Source of the DNA: Dechloromonas sp.
GTDB taxonomy: Bacteria; Pseudomonadota; Gammaproteobacteria; Burkholderiales; Rhodocyclaceae
Assembly (NCBI GenBank): GCA_028689015.1
Contig: JAQTXC010000017.1
Span: 8,445 to 40,789 of the forward strand
Direction: 5' to 3'
Length of the DNA stretch: 32,345 nt
Made by a program: the position numbers and the translations under genes. The stretch's first letter is position 1; each line of letters opens with the position of its first letter. Below the pieces are notes generated by a model. The model searched no databases. It was not told the DNA's origin and worked only from the letters and a program-made list of their open reading frames with translations. Of the stretch, positions 1 through 7,229 are shown in pieces.

Positions 1-285
1 CCCGAAACCTTTCCGGAGGACCTGATGTTCTTCGAAACCGGCGACCGGCAGAATTTCCAGACACGCTATGTCTTGCGCCATCCGGCCGGCGTGACACCGC
101 AGGCCTGCCCGGAGGCGGCGGCCTATCTGGACGAAGTGCGCCAGCGCCAAGAACAGGCAGCACAGCAACTGGCTACCCTGACCGGTGGCGACATCAACCG
201 CATCCGTGAGCAGATGAAGCTGCCACCGGCGCCCCCGGCCAGGCCATGGTGGGAAGGATTGTGGGGCCGTGATGCAGGCAAATAA
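1..285 (+). CDS. DUF2330-type protein, C-terminal part (5' end outside window)
   Basis: The reading frame is open from the first base, so the gene starts upstream of the window; the ATG at 25 is internal. The visible 94 residues include a stretch ending in FQTRYVLRHP, which resembles the end of DUF2330-type exported proteins as I remember them. It is followed by a charged helical segment and a proline-rich tail. The stop codon lies 3 bases before the RnfD-like gene, so the two are probably co-transcribed. The function is unknown. Any signal peptide would be in the missing part. The family call is from memory of the motif and is moderate. Confidence 0.55.
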   Translation, partial: PETFPEDLMFFETGDRQNFQTRYVLRHPAGVTPQACPEAAAYLDEVRQRQEQAAQQLATLTGGDINRIREQMKLPPAPPARPWWEGLWGRDAGK

Positions 286-288
286 GTC

Positions 289-1143
289 GTGATGTTGCGG
301 TCGACCGGGGTCGATCCCCGGTTTTTCCAGATCAGCTTTCAAGCGATCCTGCTGACTGCCGGCGTTTTGCTGCGCGATTTCAGCCTGTGGCCATTGCAGA
401 TGGCGCTGGCCCTGGCGGCCGCTGTTGTGACCCAGGCGTTCTGGCGCCGCGTGTTCCGTTTGTCCGGTGTGGGTTTCCTCAGCCCGTTGATTACCGGTCT
501 GGGGCTGGCGCTGTTGCTACGGGCCGATCAGTGGTGGGCGCATCCGTTGGCGGCGGCACTGGCGATCAGCGGCAAGTTCCTGCTGCGCGTGCGCGGCAAG
601 CATGTATTCAATCCGGCCAATGCCGGCGTCGGACTGGCCCTGCTGTTGCTACCCGGTACCTGGGTGTCGCCCGGGCAATGGGGACACGATCTGGGCATGG
701 CGGTGTGGCTGGTGGCGCTGGGGGCCGCAGTCGTCCAGCGGGCGCGGCGCGATGATGCGGCCTGGCTGTTTTTGCTGGTTTTCCTCGGGTTGACCGCAGC
801 ACGGCTGATCTTCCTCGGGCATGAACCCGGGCGAATCTGGGAGATTTTCAGTCATCAGGCCCTGAACGGAGCACTCCTGCTGTTTGCCTTTTTCATGATC
901 TCCGACCCGATGACCCTGCCTGACCGGGCCGGTCCCCGTCGTCTGCATGTCGTGCTGGTGGCCTCGCTGGCTTTCATCTGGCAGTTTCTGCTCTATCAGC
1001 CGCAGGGGGCCTTGTGGTCCCTGCTGATCCTGGCGCCGCTGGTACCGGTGTGGGATGTGATTTGGCCGGGGCAAAAACATCGCTGGTCTTACGACATGTC
1101 GTTACAGAATAATGCTGCGCCGCAAGGTAAAATTGCCGGATGA
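289..1143 (+). CDS. RnfD/NqrB-family membrane protein, short form
   Basis: This 284-residue polytopic membrane protein has about eight hydrophobic segments. It carries two hallmarks of the NQR2/RnfD/RnfE family: a KHVFNPAN segment near residue 105 and an SDPMTLPD segment near residue 205, matching the conserved NPA and TDP regions of RnfD. It is about 60-70 residues shorter than a typical RnfD. The loop that carries the covalently flavinylated threonine (S-x-A-T-P type) appears to be missing between the NPA segment and the next helix. No other Rnf or Nqr subunit is visible; its partner is the DUF2330-type gene directly upstream. The start is GTG 289 or ATG 292. The stop overlaps the ybgC start as ATGA. 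It may be a membrane electron carrier or only a structural relative. Confidence 0.75.
   Translation: MMLRSTGVDPRFFQISFQAILLTAGVLLRDFSLWPLQMALALAAAVVTQAFWRRVFRLSGVGFLSPLITGLGLALLLRADQWWAHPLAAALAISGKFLLRVRGKHVFNPANAGVGLALLLLPGTWVSPGQWGHDLGMAVWLVALGAAVVQRARRDDAAWLFLLVFLGLTAARLIFLGHEPGRIWEIFSHQALNGALLLFAFFMISDPMTLPDRAGPRRLHVVLVASLAFIWQFLLYQPQGALWSLLILAPLVPVWDVIWPGQKHRWSYDMSLQNNAAPQGKIAG
1128..1133 (+). promoter_or_regulatory. Possible -10 box for the ybgC-tol-pal operon
   Basis: A TAAAAT hexamer lies inside the end of the RnfD-like gene, six bases before the ybgC ATG. A transcript started from it would have almost no 5' leader. A TTACAG candidate -35 is 20 bases upstream, which is wide. No good Shine-Dalgarno sequence precedes ybgC. 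This is inferred from sequence only. Confidence 0.3.
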
Positions 1144-1562
1144 AATACGAGCCCAAAGACAACGCCTTCACCATCCCGGTGCGCGTTTACTACGAAGATA
1201 CCGATGCCGGTGGTGTTGTCTATTACGCCAACTACCTGCGCTTTTTCGAACGTTGCCGGACCGAATGGATGCGCGCCGCCGGGCACGACCAGTCGGCGCT
1301 GGCCAGCGAAGCCGGCATTGGCTTCGTTGCCCGCAAGGCGAGTTGTGAATACCTGCGGCCGGCTCGTCTGGACGATGAGCTGACAGTTGGCCTCGAAGTG
1401 GAAAAACTGACCCGGGTCCGCGTCGTCTTTCGCCAGCATGTGCGGCGTGGCGACGAGGAATTGGTGACCGGCACGGTCGAAATTGCCTGCGTTAACATGT
1501 CGACCCTGACGCCCTCGCCCATCCCTGATTTTTTGTACGCCAAGCTGGAAGCGCTTAAATGA
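1140..1562 (+). CDS. ybgC: Tol-Pal-associated acyl-CoA thioesterase YbgC
   Basis: This is a 140-residue hot-dog-fold thioesterase of the YbgC/4-hydroxybenzoyl-CoA thioesterase family. The signature DTDAGGVVYYANY lies at residues 20-32, including the acidic residue used in catalysis, and is followed by the conserved FERCRTEWMR helix. YbgC hydrolyses acyl-CoA or acyl-ACP and is linked to phospholipid metabolism at the inner membrane. It is the usual first gene of tol-pal operons, and length and position match that. The start overlaps the stop of the RnfD-like gene, and the stop overlaps the tolQ start (ATGA), which indicates translational coupling. Confidence 0.95.
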   Translation: MKYEPKDNAFTIPVRVYYEDTDAGGVVYYANYLRFFERCRTEWMRAAGHDQSALASEAGIGFVARKASCEYLRPARLDDELTVGLEVEKLTRVRVVFRQHVRRGDEELVTGTVEIACVNMSTLTPSPIPDFLYAKLEALK

Positions 1563-2236
1563 ACGTTACCCAGGATCTCTCCATCCTTCACCTGATACTC
1601 CAGGCGAGCGCCGTCGTCCAGGCCGTCATGGCCTTGCTGGCCGGTGTGTCCTTCATGTCCTGGTACTACATTTTCATGAAATGGTTTGCCGTTCGCCTGG
1701 CGCGCGACAAAACCGAGACTTTCGAGCGCGACTTCTGGTCCGGTGGCGACCTCAACCAGCTTTACAACAGCGCGGTCAATGACCGCCACCACGCCGGTTC
1801 GATGGAGCGGATTTTCGAAGCCGGTTTCCGCGAGTTCACCAAGCTCAAAGGGCAAAAGAATCTGGAGGCCAGCGATGTGGTCGATGGCTCGCGCCGCGCC
1901 ATGCGTGCCACCTACCAGCGTGAGATGGATGCGCTGGAGTCGCATTTGGCTTTCCTGGCCTCGGTCGGCTCGGTGTCGCCTTACATCGGCTTGTTCGGCA
2001 CGGTCTGGGGCATCATGCATGCCTTCCGCGCCCTGGCCAATGTCGGTCAAGCCACCTTGTCCTCGGTGGCGCCCGGCATTGCCGAAGCGCTGGTGGCGAC
2101 GGCTATCGGCCTGTTTGCCGCCATCCCGGCGGTGCTCGCCTATAACCGCTTCTCGCATGACATCGACCGCCTGGCGACGCGCTACGAATCGTTCATGGAA
2201 GAGTTTTCCAACATCCTGCAGCGGCAGATGCGTTAA
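1559..2236 (+). CDS. tolQ: TolQ, proton-channel subunit of the Tol-Pal system
   Basis: This 225-residue inner-membrane protein belongs to the MotA/TolQ/ExbB family. It has three predicted helices at about residues 13-38, 128-153 and 166-190, separated by a large cytoplasmic loop. The segment SPYIGLFGTVWGIM, just before and within the second helix, is the family signature. TolQ forms the proton-motive-force-driven motor with TolR that energises TolA during outer-membrane constriction at division. The start overlaps the ybgC stop by four bases, and tolR begins three bases after the stop. Length is normal. Confidence 0.96.
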   Translation: MNVTQDLSILHLILQASAVVQAVMALLAGVSFMSWYYIFMKWFAVRLARDKTETFERDFWSGGDLNQLYNSAVNDRHHAGSMERIFEAGFREFTKLKGQKNLEASDVVDGSRRAMRATYQREMDALESHLAFLASVGSVSPYIGLFGTVWGIMHAFRALANVGQATLSSVAPGIAEALVATAIGLFAAIPAVLAYNRFSHDIDRLATRYESFMEEFSNILQRQMR

Positions 2237-2239
2237 GCC

Positions 2240-2644
2240 ATGCGCCAGCGCCGATTAAAAAACGAAATCAACGTCGTCCCCTACATCGACGTGATGCTGG
2301 TCCTGTTGGTGATCTTCATGGTCGCCACGCCGATGATGACCACCGGGTCGGTTGAACTGCCGTCGGCGGGCACAGCGCCGCAAAAACCGGATAAATATCT
2401 GAAAGTGCAGGTGGCGGCGGATGGTGCCCTGGCGCTGTTCGATGTGGACGGCCAGGAAAGCAAGCTGGGCAGCCTGCGTGAACTCAAGGCCGAGCTGGCG
2501 GCCCGCCGTGGGCTTGGTGATGCGGTTTTGCCGGTATTGATCGGTGGTGACCGAGAGGCGCCGTACAAGAACATCATCGAGGTGCTCGACGAGGTCAAGA
2601 AACAAGGCTACGGCCGGGTTGCGCTCGAAACGGCGATTAAATAA
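2240..2644 (+). CDS. tolR: TolR, ion-channel subunit of the Tol-Pal system
   Basis: This 134-residue protein belongs to the ExbD/TolR family. A short basic N-terminus is followed by a single membrane helix (about residues 14-33) and a periplasmic domain. The proton-carrying aspartate is visible as D17 in the sequence NVVPYIDVMLVLLVIFMV. The periplasmic part contains the expected small alpha/beta fold ending near ALETAIK. It works with TolQ and contacts TolA. Gene spacing is tight on both sides, consistent with one operon. Confidence 0.95.
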   Translation: MRQRRLKNEINVVPYIDVMLVLLVIFMVATPMMTTGSVELPSAGTAPQKPDKYLKVQVAADGALALFDVDGQESKLGSLRELKAELAARRGLGDAVLPVLIGGDREAPYKNIIEVLDEVKKQGYGRVALETAIK

Positions 2645-2648
2645 GCCG

Positions 2649-3461
2649 ATGATCCTCGATCGTCCTGAAGACCCCGGTAAGAAAAAGGCCCTGGCGTTCA
2701 CCATCACGGTGCACCTGGCGCTGATCGCCGCGCTGTTTTTTGGGGTGCAGTGGAAACGCAGCCAGCCCGAGGTGATGGAAGTTGAGTTATGGGCAGCACG
2801 CCCCAGCCAGCCGGCGCCGCCGCCACCGTTGCCGGAGCCCCGGCCGGAACCGCCCAAACCGACCCCGCCACCCGAGCCACCCAAGCCAGAAACCAAGCTT
2901 GAGGCGCCGAAAAAGCCTGATATCTCCATTAAGGAAGAGAAAAAGAAGCCCGAGCCGGTCAAGCCCAAGCCAGAACCGAAACCTGAGCCCAAGCCCGAAC
3001 CAAAAAAGCCCGAGCCAAAACCGGAACCTAAAAAGCCGGAGCCCAGGAAGCCCGAGGCCGAGCCTCGCCCGGACCCGTTCAAGGAGATGCTGGAGCGTGA
3101 GGAGCGTCAGCGTAAGACCTCGGATACACAAGCCCGTCTGAGGGCATTGGCCGACGCCGAGCAGAAAGCGGCGGCCGGGCAACGCGGGCTCGCTGATTAT
3201 GCAACCAAGATTCGCGGCAAAATCCGTGGCAACATCGTCTTGCCACCGGGCATCCCCGGCAACCCGGAGGCTATCTTCGAGGTGACGCAATTGCCGACGG
3301 GCGAAGTCATGTCGCTTCGTCTGAAACGTTCCAGCGGCTTCTCGGCGCTTGATGCGGCCATCGAGCGGGCGATTCGCAAGTCCTCTCCGCTGCCCAAGCC
3401 GGACGATCCGTCGATGTTCCAGCGCACGCTGGAAATCAAATACAAACCGTTTGAAGAGTAA
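2649..3461 (+). CDS. tolA: TolA, periplasm-spanning energy transducer
   Basis: The 270-residue protein has the three TolA domains. There is one N-terminal membrane helix (about residues 13-34), then a long linker rich in Pro, Lys and Glu (about 50-145) and a C-terminal globular TonB-C-like domain (about 180-270, with LPPGIPGNPEAIFEV and ALDAAIERAI). The linker consists of KPEP-type repeats rather than the alanine-rich helix of E. coli TolA, which is common in betaproteobacteria. I chose ATG 2649 because the frame upstream overlaps tolR and the membrane helix begins directly after this start. TolA links TolQR to TolB and Pal. Confidence 0.92.
   Translation: MILDRPEDPGKKKALAFTITVHLALIAALFFGVQWKRSQPEVMEVELWAARPSQPAPPPPLPEPRPEPPKPTPPPEPPKPETKLEAPKKPDISIKEEKKKPEPVKPKPEPKPEPKPEPKKPEPKPEPKKPEPRKPEAEPRPDPFKEMLEREERQRKTSDTQARLRALADAEQKAAAGQRGLADYATKIRGKIRGNIVLPPGIPGNPEAIFEVTQLPTGEVMSLRLKRSSGFSALDAAIERAIRKSSPLPKPDDPSMFQRTLEIKYKPFEE
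2940..3056 (+). repeat. KPEP-encoding imperfect repeats in the tolA linker
   Basis: A run of imperfect 6- and 9-base units encodes alternating KPEP and KKPEP in TolA residues 98-136. It explains the low-complexity DNA here. The repeat count is likely to vary between strains by slippage, which would alter linker length only. Confidence 0.8.
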
Positions 3462-3476
3462 AATCGCGCCCAATCC

Positions 3477-4763
3477 ATGATCATGAACCCCATGTCCCAA
3501 ATTTCCCGCCGTATTTTTCTCCTTTTGACGCTGTTGACCGCAAGCGTTGCCCAGGCTCAGTTATCGATCGAAATTACCGGTGCCGGCGCCAATCGCATCC
3601 CGGTGGTGATTGCCGATTTTCCGGGCGAGCCGACGGTGTCGCGCATTGTCACCGCCACCGTGCGGGCGGATCTGGAGCGCAGTGGCTTGTTCCGCATGGT
3701 TGATCCGGCGGGGGCGCTGCTTGATGAAAATGCAGTCATCGACCACGCCGACTGGAAGGGGCGTGGGGCCGATGCCTTGGTTGCCGGTAGTCTGGCGCGC
3801 AGCCCGGATGGCCGACTGGAGGCCCGCTTCCGACTCTACGACACGCAGCGTGGCGTGGCCCTGGGCGGCGCGGTGTATGTCACCAACAATACGCAGTTGC
3901 GGGCTGCCGGCCACCGAATCGCCGATTTTGTTTACGAAAAACTGACCGGCGAACGCGGCGTCTTTTCAACCCGCATTGCCTATGTCCTGAAATCGGGCGG
4001 CCGTTACCTGCTGCAGATTGCCGATGCCGACGGTCAGGGGGCGGCGACGGCACTGACGTCGACCGAGCCGATCATCTCGCCGGCCTGGTCGCCGGATGGC
4101 AGCAAGCTGGCGTATGTCTCTTTCGAGAAAAAGAAACCAATGGTTTACGTTCATTCGTTGGCCAGCGGTCAACGGCAGATTGTGGCCAATTTCCGTGGCT
4201 CGAACTCGGCACCGGCTTGGTCGCCGGATGGTCGCCGTTTGGCCGTTGTGCTATCCAAGGATGGCAACTCGCAGCTTTATGCCGTCAATGCCGATGGTAG
4301 TGGAGTGCAGCGTCTGGCGCAGTCGTCAGGCATCGATACCGAGCCGCGCTTTGCGCCAGACGGTAACAGCATCTATTTCACCTCTGATCGTGGTGGTAGC
4401 CCGCAAATTTACCGCATCGACATTGGTGGGGGGGCTGCGCAGCGGGTCAGTTTCGAAGGTAATTACAACGTCTCGCCACGGCCGTCGCCGGATGGCAAGA
4501 GCCTGGCTTTCATCACCCGTCGCGAAGGGCGTTTCCAGTTGGCGGTGATGGATCTGGCCAGTCGTCAAGTCCAGATACTGACCGATTCACACAAGGATGA
4601 GTCGCCCAGTTTCGCCCCTAACAGCCGAATGATCCTGATTGCCACCGAAGTGGGTGGCCGGGGCATCCTGTCTGCCGTGTCCAGTGATGGACGCATCAAA
4701 CAACGTCTCACGGTCACTGCGGGCGATGTCCGCGAGCCGGCCTGGGGCCCGTTTTTACAATAA
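3477..4763 (+). CDS. tolB: TolB, periplasmic beta-propeller of the Tol-Pal system
   Basis: The 428-residue protein has a signal peptide with a probable cleavage after AQA near residue 23, then a TolB N-terminal domain. A propeller built from repeated PDG units follows: SPAWSPDGSKLAYVS, APAWSPDGRRLAVV, EPRFAPDGNSIYFTSD, SPRPSPDGKSLAF and SPSFAPNSRMIL. TolB binds Pal and TolA in the periplasm. Three in-frame ATGs lie at 3477, 3483 and 3492, and none has a clear Shine-Dalgarno sequence. A TAAAAT box overlapping the tolA stop (3459-3464) may give a separate near-leaderless transcript. Which ATG is used cannot be settled here. Confidence 0.94.
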   Translation: MIMNPMSQISRRIFLLLTLLTASVAQAQLSIEITGAGANRIPVVIADFPGEPTVSRIVTATVRADLERSGLFRMVDPAGALLDENAVIDHADWKGRGADALVAGSLARSPDGRLEARFRLYDTQRGVALGGAVYVTNNTQLRAAGHRIADFVYEKLTGERGVFSTRIAYVLKSGGRYLLQIADADGQGAATALTSTEPIISPAWSPDGSKLAYVSFEKKKPMVYVHSLASGQRQIVANFRGSNSAPAWSPDGRRLAVVLSKDGNSQLYAVNADGSGVQRLAQSSGIDTEPRFAPDGNSIYFTSDRGGSPQIYRIDIGGGAAQRVSFEGNYNVSPRPSPDGKSLAFITRREGRFQLAVMDLASRQVQILTDSHKDESPSFAPNSRMILIATEVGGRGILSAVSSDGRIKQRLTVTAGDVREPAWGPFLQ

Positions 4764-4789
4764 AACCCGTTCTCTCGTCGGAGTAAGTC

Positions 4790-5329
4790 ATGAAGAAACT
4801 GTTGATTCCTGCCCTGTTGTCGGCTCTGCTGGCGGCTTGTAGTTCTGCCCCTATTGATGAAAATGCCGGCGCGCCGGTTGAAGGCCGTTCTGGCAATACG
4901 GCGGTCGCTCCCGTGGTGGCCGGCGATCTCGATGCCAGTGGCCTGCCGCGCACGCTGACCGATCCGGCCAGCCCGTTGTCCAAGCGCAGCATCTTCTTTG
5001 ATCTGGATAGCTACGAAGTGCGTGGCGAATACCAGGATGTGGTCGCCAACCATGCCAAGTTCCTGGTTGCCAACCGTGGTTTCAAGGTGCTGTTGCAAGG
5101 CAATACCGACGAGCGCGGTAGCCGGGAATACAACCTGTCGCTGGGTCAGAAGCGGGCTGATGCTGTCAAGCGTTCGCTGGTCCTGCTGGGGGCACAGGAC
5201 GCGCAGATCGAGTCGGTTAGCCTGGGCGAAGAAAAACCGCGTGCCGACGGCCATGACGATGCCTCCTGGTCGCAAAATCGTCGCGCCGATATTCTCTATC
5301 GCGCTGCTGACGGCCGCGGCGAGTTCTGA
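4790..5329 (+). CDS. pal: Pal, peptidoglycan-associated lipoprotein
   Basis: The 179-residue lipoprotein has a lipobox LLAAC, so the lipidated cysteine is C17. A flexible linker is followed by an OmpA C-terminal domain with the peptidoglycan-binding motif GNTDERGSREYN and the later QNRRADI. Pal anchors the outer membrane to peptidoglycan and binds TolB. A good ribosome site (GGAG, 4782-4785) precedes the ATG. The next gene, cpoB, starts two bases after the stop. Confidence 0.96.
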   Translation: MKKLLIPALLSALLAACSSAPIDENAGAPVEGRSGNTAVAPVVAGDLDASGLPRTLTDPASPLSKRSIFFDLDSYEVRGEYQDVVANHAKFLVANRGFKVLLQGNTDERGSREYNLSLGQKRADAVKRSLVLLGAQDAQIESVSLGEEKPRADGHDDASWSQNRRADILYRAADGRGEF

Positions 5330-5331
5330 TC

Positions 5332-6063
5332 ATGCGTCGCCTCCCGCTTGTCCTCCTGCTCGCCGCACTGGGCGCCACGCAGGCCACGGCCGGCGTCTTC
5401 GACGACGAAGAGGCCCGTCGGCAGCTCGTCGATCTGCGGGCCAAGTCGGAGGCGCGTTTTGACCAGCAAGGTCGGGCACAACTGGATCTGGCGGCCCAGA
5501 TCCAGCGCCAGGCTGAAGAAATTGCCCGTTTGCGCGGTCAGGTTGAAACCCTGAACTACGCGCTGGAAACGGCACAGAAACGCCAGCAAGATTTTTACAT
5601 GGACCTCGATACCCGCTTGCGCCGCTTCGAAAGCCCCGCGAGCAGCGAGTCCACGGTCGACCCGGCTGCCGGGCAAAAAACGGCCGATCCGGTGCGTGAG
5701 AGCAAGGAGTACGACGCTGCGCTCGGCTTGTTCAAGGCAGCGCGCTACAAGGAGGCGGCAGCCGGTTTTGGCGCCTTTGTGCAGGCTTACCCCAACAGCA
5801 GCCTGGCACCCAATGCTCAGTTCTGGCTGGGCAATGCCTGGTATGCCCAGCGTAACTGCACCAAGGCTATTGAGGCGCAAAGCGAAGTGACCAACAAGTA
5901 CGCGGCCAGCCCCAAGGCAGCGGATGCCTGGCTGGCCATTGCGACTTGCCAGCAGGAAATGGGGAACAAGCTGGGGGCAAAACGTTCGCTGGACGTGGTA
6001 ATCGAGAAATATCCGAGCACGCCGGCGGCAGAAAGCGCGCGCGAGCGTTTGAAGAAGAAATAA
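5332..6063 (+). CDS. cpoB: CpoB/YbgF, Tol-Pal accessory periplasmic protein
   Basis: The 243-residue protein has a signal peptide (cleavage near residue 20, after ATA). An N-terminal coiled coil follows (about residues 25-90, rich in Glu, Gln and Arg), then a linker and TPR repeats (about 120-240, e.g. YDAALGLFKAARYKEAAAGF). CpoB coordinates peptidoglycan synthesis with Tol-driven outer-membrane constriction. It ends directly before the TTG start of queE, so the operon probably continues. Confidence 0.94.
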   Translation: MRRLPLVLLLAALGATQATAGVFDDEEARRQLVDLRAKSEARFDQQGRAQLDLAAQIQRQAEEIARLRGQVETLNYALETAQKRQQDFYMDLDTRLRRFESPASSESTVDPAAGQKTADPVRESKEYDAALGLFKAARYKEAAAGFGAFVQAYPNSSLAPNAQFWLGNAWYAQRNCTKAIEAQSEVTNKYAASPKAADAWLAIATCQQEMGNKLGAKRSLDVVIEKYPSTPAAESARERLKKK

Positions 6064-6702
6064 TTGGCGCTACGGATCACCGAAATTTTCTATTCGCTGC
6101 AGGGTGAGGCATCCCGGGTCGGCTTGCCGACGACCTTTGTCCGCCTGACCGGTTGCCCGTTGCGCTGCACCTGGTGTGATACCACTTACAGCTTTACCGG
6201 CGGAGAAGCGGCCAGCATCGACGAGGTGCTGGCTCAGGTGGCAAGCTATCCTGCGCGTCAGGTGTGCGTGACCGGTGGCGAGCCGCTGGCGCAGAAGGAA
6301 TGTCTGCCCTTGCTAAGTGCCTTGTGCGATGCTGGTTACGAGGTGTCGCTGGAAACGTCGGGTGCCCTGGATATCGCGGCTGTTGACCCGCGGGTGTCGC
6401 GGATTGTTGATTTGAAAGCACCGGGTTCCGGCGAAGTGGGGCGCAATCGCTGGGCCAATTTGCCCTTGCTGACGGCACGCGATGAATTGAAACTGGTCCT
6501 CGCCTCCCGCGAGGATTATGACTGGGCGGTGAGCGTGTTGCACGAGCACGAACTGGCGGCCCGTTGCCCGGTTCTGTTCTCGCCGGCGCAAGGCTTGCTG
6601 GCGGCGCGTGAGCTCGCCGAATGGGTGCTGGCGGATGGTTTGCCGGTGCGTTTCCAGATGCAGTTGCACAAACTGCTTTGGGGTAACATGCAAGGAAAGT
6701 AG
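6064..6702 (+). CDS. queE: 7-carboxy-7-deazaguanine synthase QueE
   Basis: This is a 212-residue radical SAM enzyme. The three iron-sulfur cysteines are C31, C35 and C38 in a C-x3-C-x2-C motif, followed by DTTYSFTGG. A conserved VTGGEPL SAM-binding segment lies further on. QueE converts 6-carboxy-tetrahydropterin to 7-carboxy-7-deazaguanine in queuosine/preQ0 synthesis. The start must be the TTG immediately after the cpoB stop: the conserved N-terminus ITEIFYSLQGE begins four codons later and no ATG is available. Translation is probably coupled to cpoB. Confidence 0.94.
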   Translation: MALRITEIFYSLQGEASRVGLPTTFVRLTGCPLRCTWCDTTYSFTGGEAASIDEVLAQVASYPARQVCVTGGEPLAQKECLPLLSALCDAGYEVSLETSGALDIAAVDPRVSRIVDLKAPGSGEVGRNRWANLPLLTARDELKLVLASREDYDWAVSVLHEHELAARCPVLFSPAQGLLAARELAEWVLADGLPVRFQMQLHKLLWGNMQGK

Positions 6703-6717
6703 CGGCCAGGAACCCAT

Positions 6718-7086
6718 ATGACCGAAAGTAATCGCCGGCAGTTTTCACGTGTCATCTTTCAAGCGGAAGGACGTCTTGTCACGCTTGAGGGGGAGTTGCA
6801 GGTGGCGGTGCTCGATCTGTCGCTCAAAGGGGCGCTGATCCGGCCGCCAGCCGATTTCTTCATCCGCGTCGGTAGTCATGTCGAACTGGATCTTTTCCTT
6901 GGTCCGGAGCGTGATCTGTCCATACAAATGTCGGCCACCGTCGTTCATCATCAAGGTGAGTATTTTGGTCTGGCCGTGCGCGAGATGGATCTGGACAGCA
7001 TGACCCATCTGCGGCGCCTGGTTGAGCTCAACCTTGGCGATGAATCCCTGCTGGAGCGTGATCTCGGCCACCTGGCCCACGTCTGA
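6718..7086 (+). CDS. PilZ domain protein, likely c-di-GMP receptor
   Basis: The 122-residue protein is a single PilZ domain. The two c-di-GMP-binding motifs are present: RxxxR at residues 7-11 (RQFSR) and D-x-S-x-x-G at residues 33-38 (DLSLKG). No membrane segment or extra domain is seen. It probably acts as a cytoplasmic c-di-GMP effector; the target process cannot be read from the sequence. It lies 15 bases after queE and upstream of a GGDEF-EAL gene, so a c-di-GMP pair is placed between two queuosine genes. Confidence 0.88.
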   Translation: MTESNRRQFSRVIFQAEGRLVTLEGELQVAVLDLSLKGALIRPPADFFIRVGSHVELDLFLGPERDLSIQMSATVVHHQGEYFGLAVREMDLDSMTHLRRLVELNLGDESLLERDLGHLAHV

Positions 7087-7229
7087 TCCGTACCGGATGG
7101 TTTCTGTTATGGCATTTGCCCCCTTGCTGATCGCTGCACCCCAAGCGCATAATCGCCTGTCCTGACCGCTGGTTGGGGAGGCAGTGACTGCGACAGGCTT
7201 AGACAGCCAAGGGGGGACGATGGCGAGCG

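Noticed and set aside
2544..2648. Longer TolA start inside tolR
   Set aside because: The extra residues are arginine- and serine-rich shadow sequence of tolR; the membrane helix and family N-terminus start after ATG 2649.
7155..7198. GCCTGTC / GACAGGC inverted repeat between the PilZ and GGDEF-EAL genes
   Set aside because: The arms are seven bases with a 30-base loop and there is no T-run; it could easily be chance.
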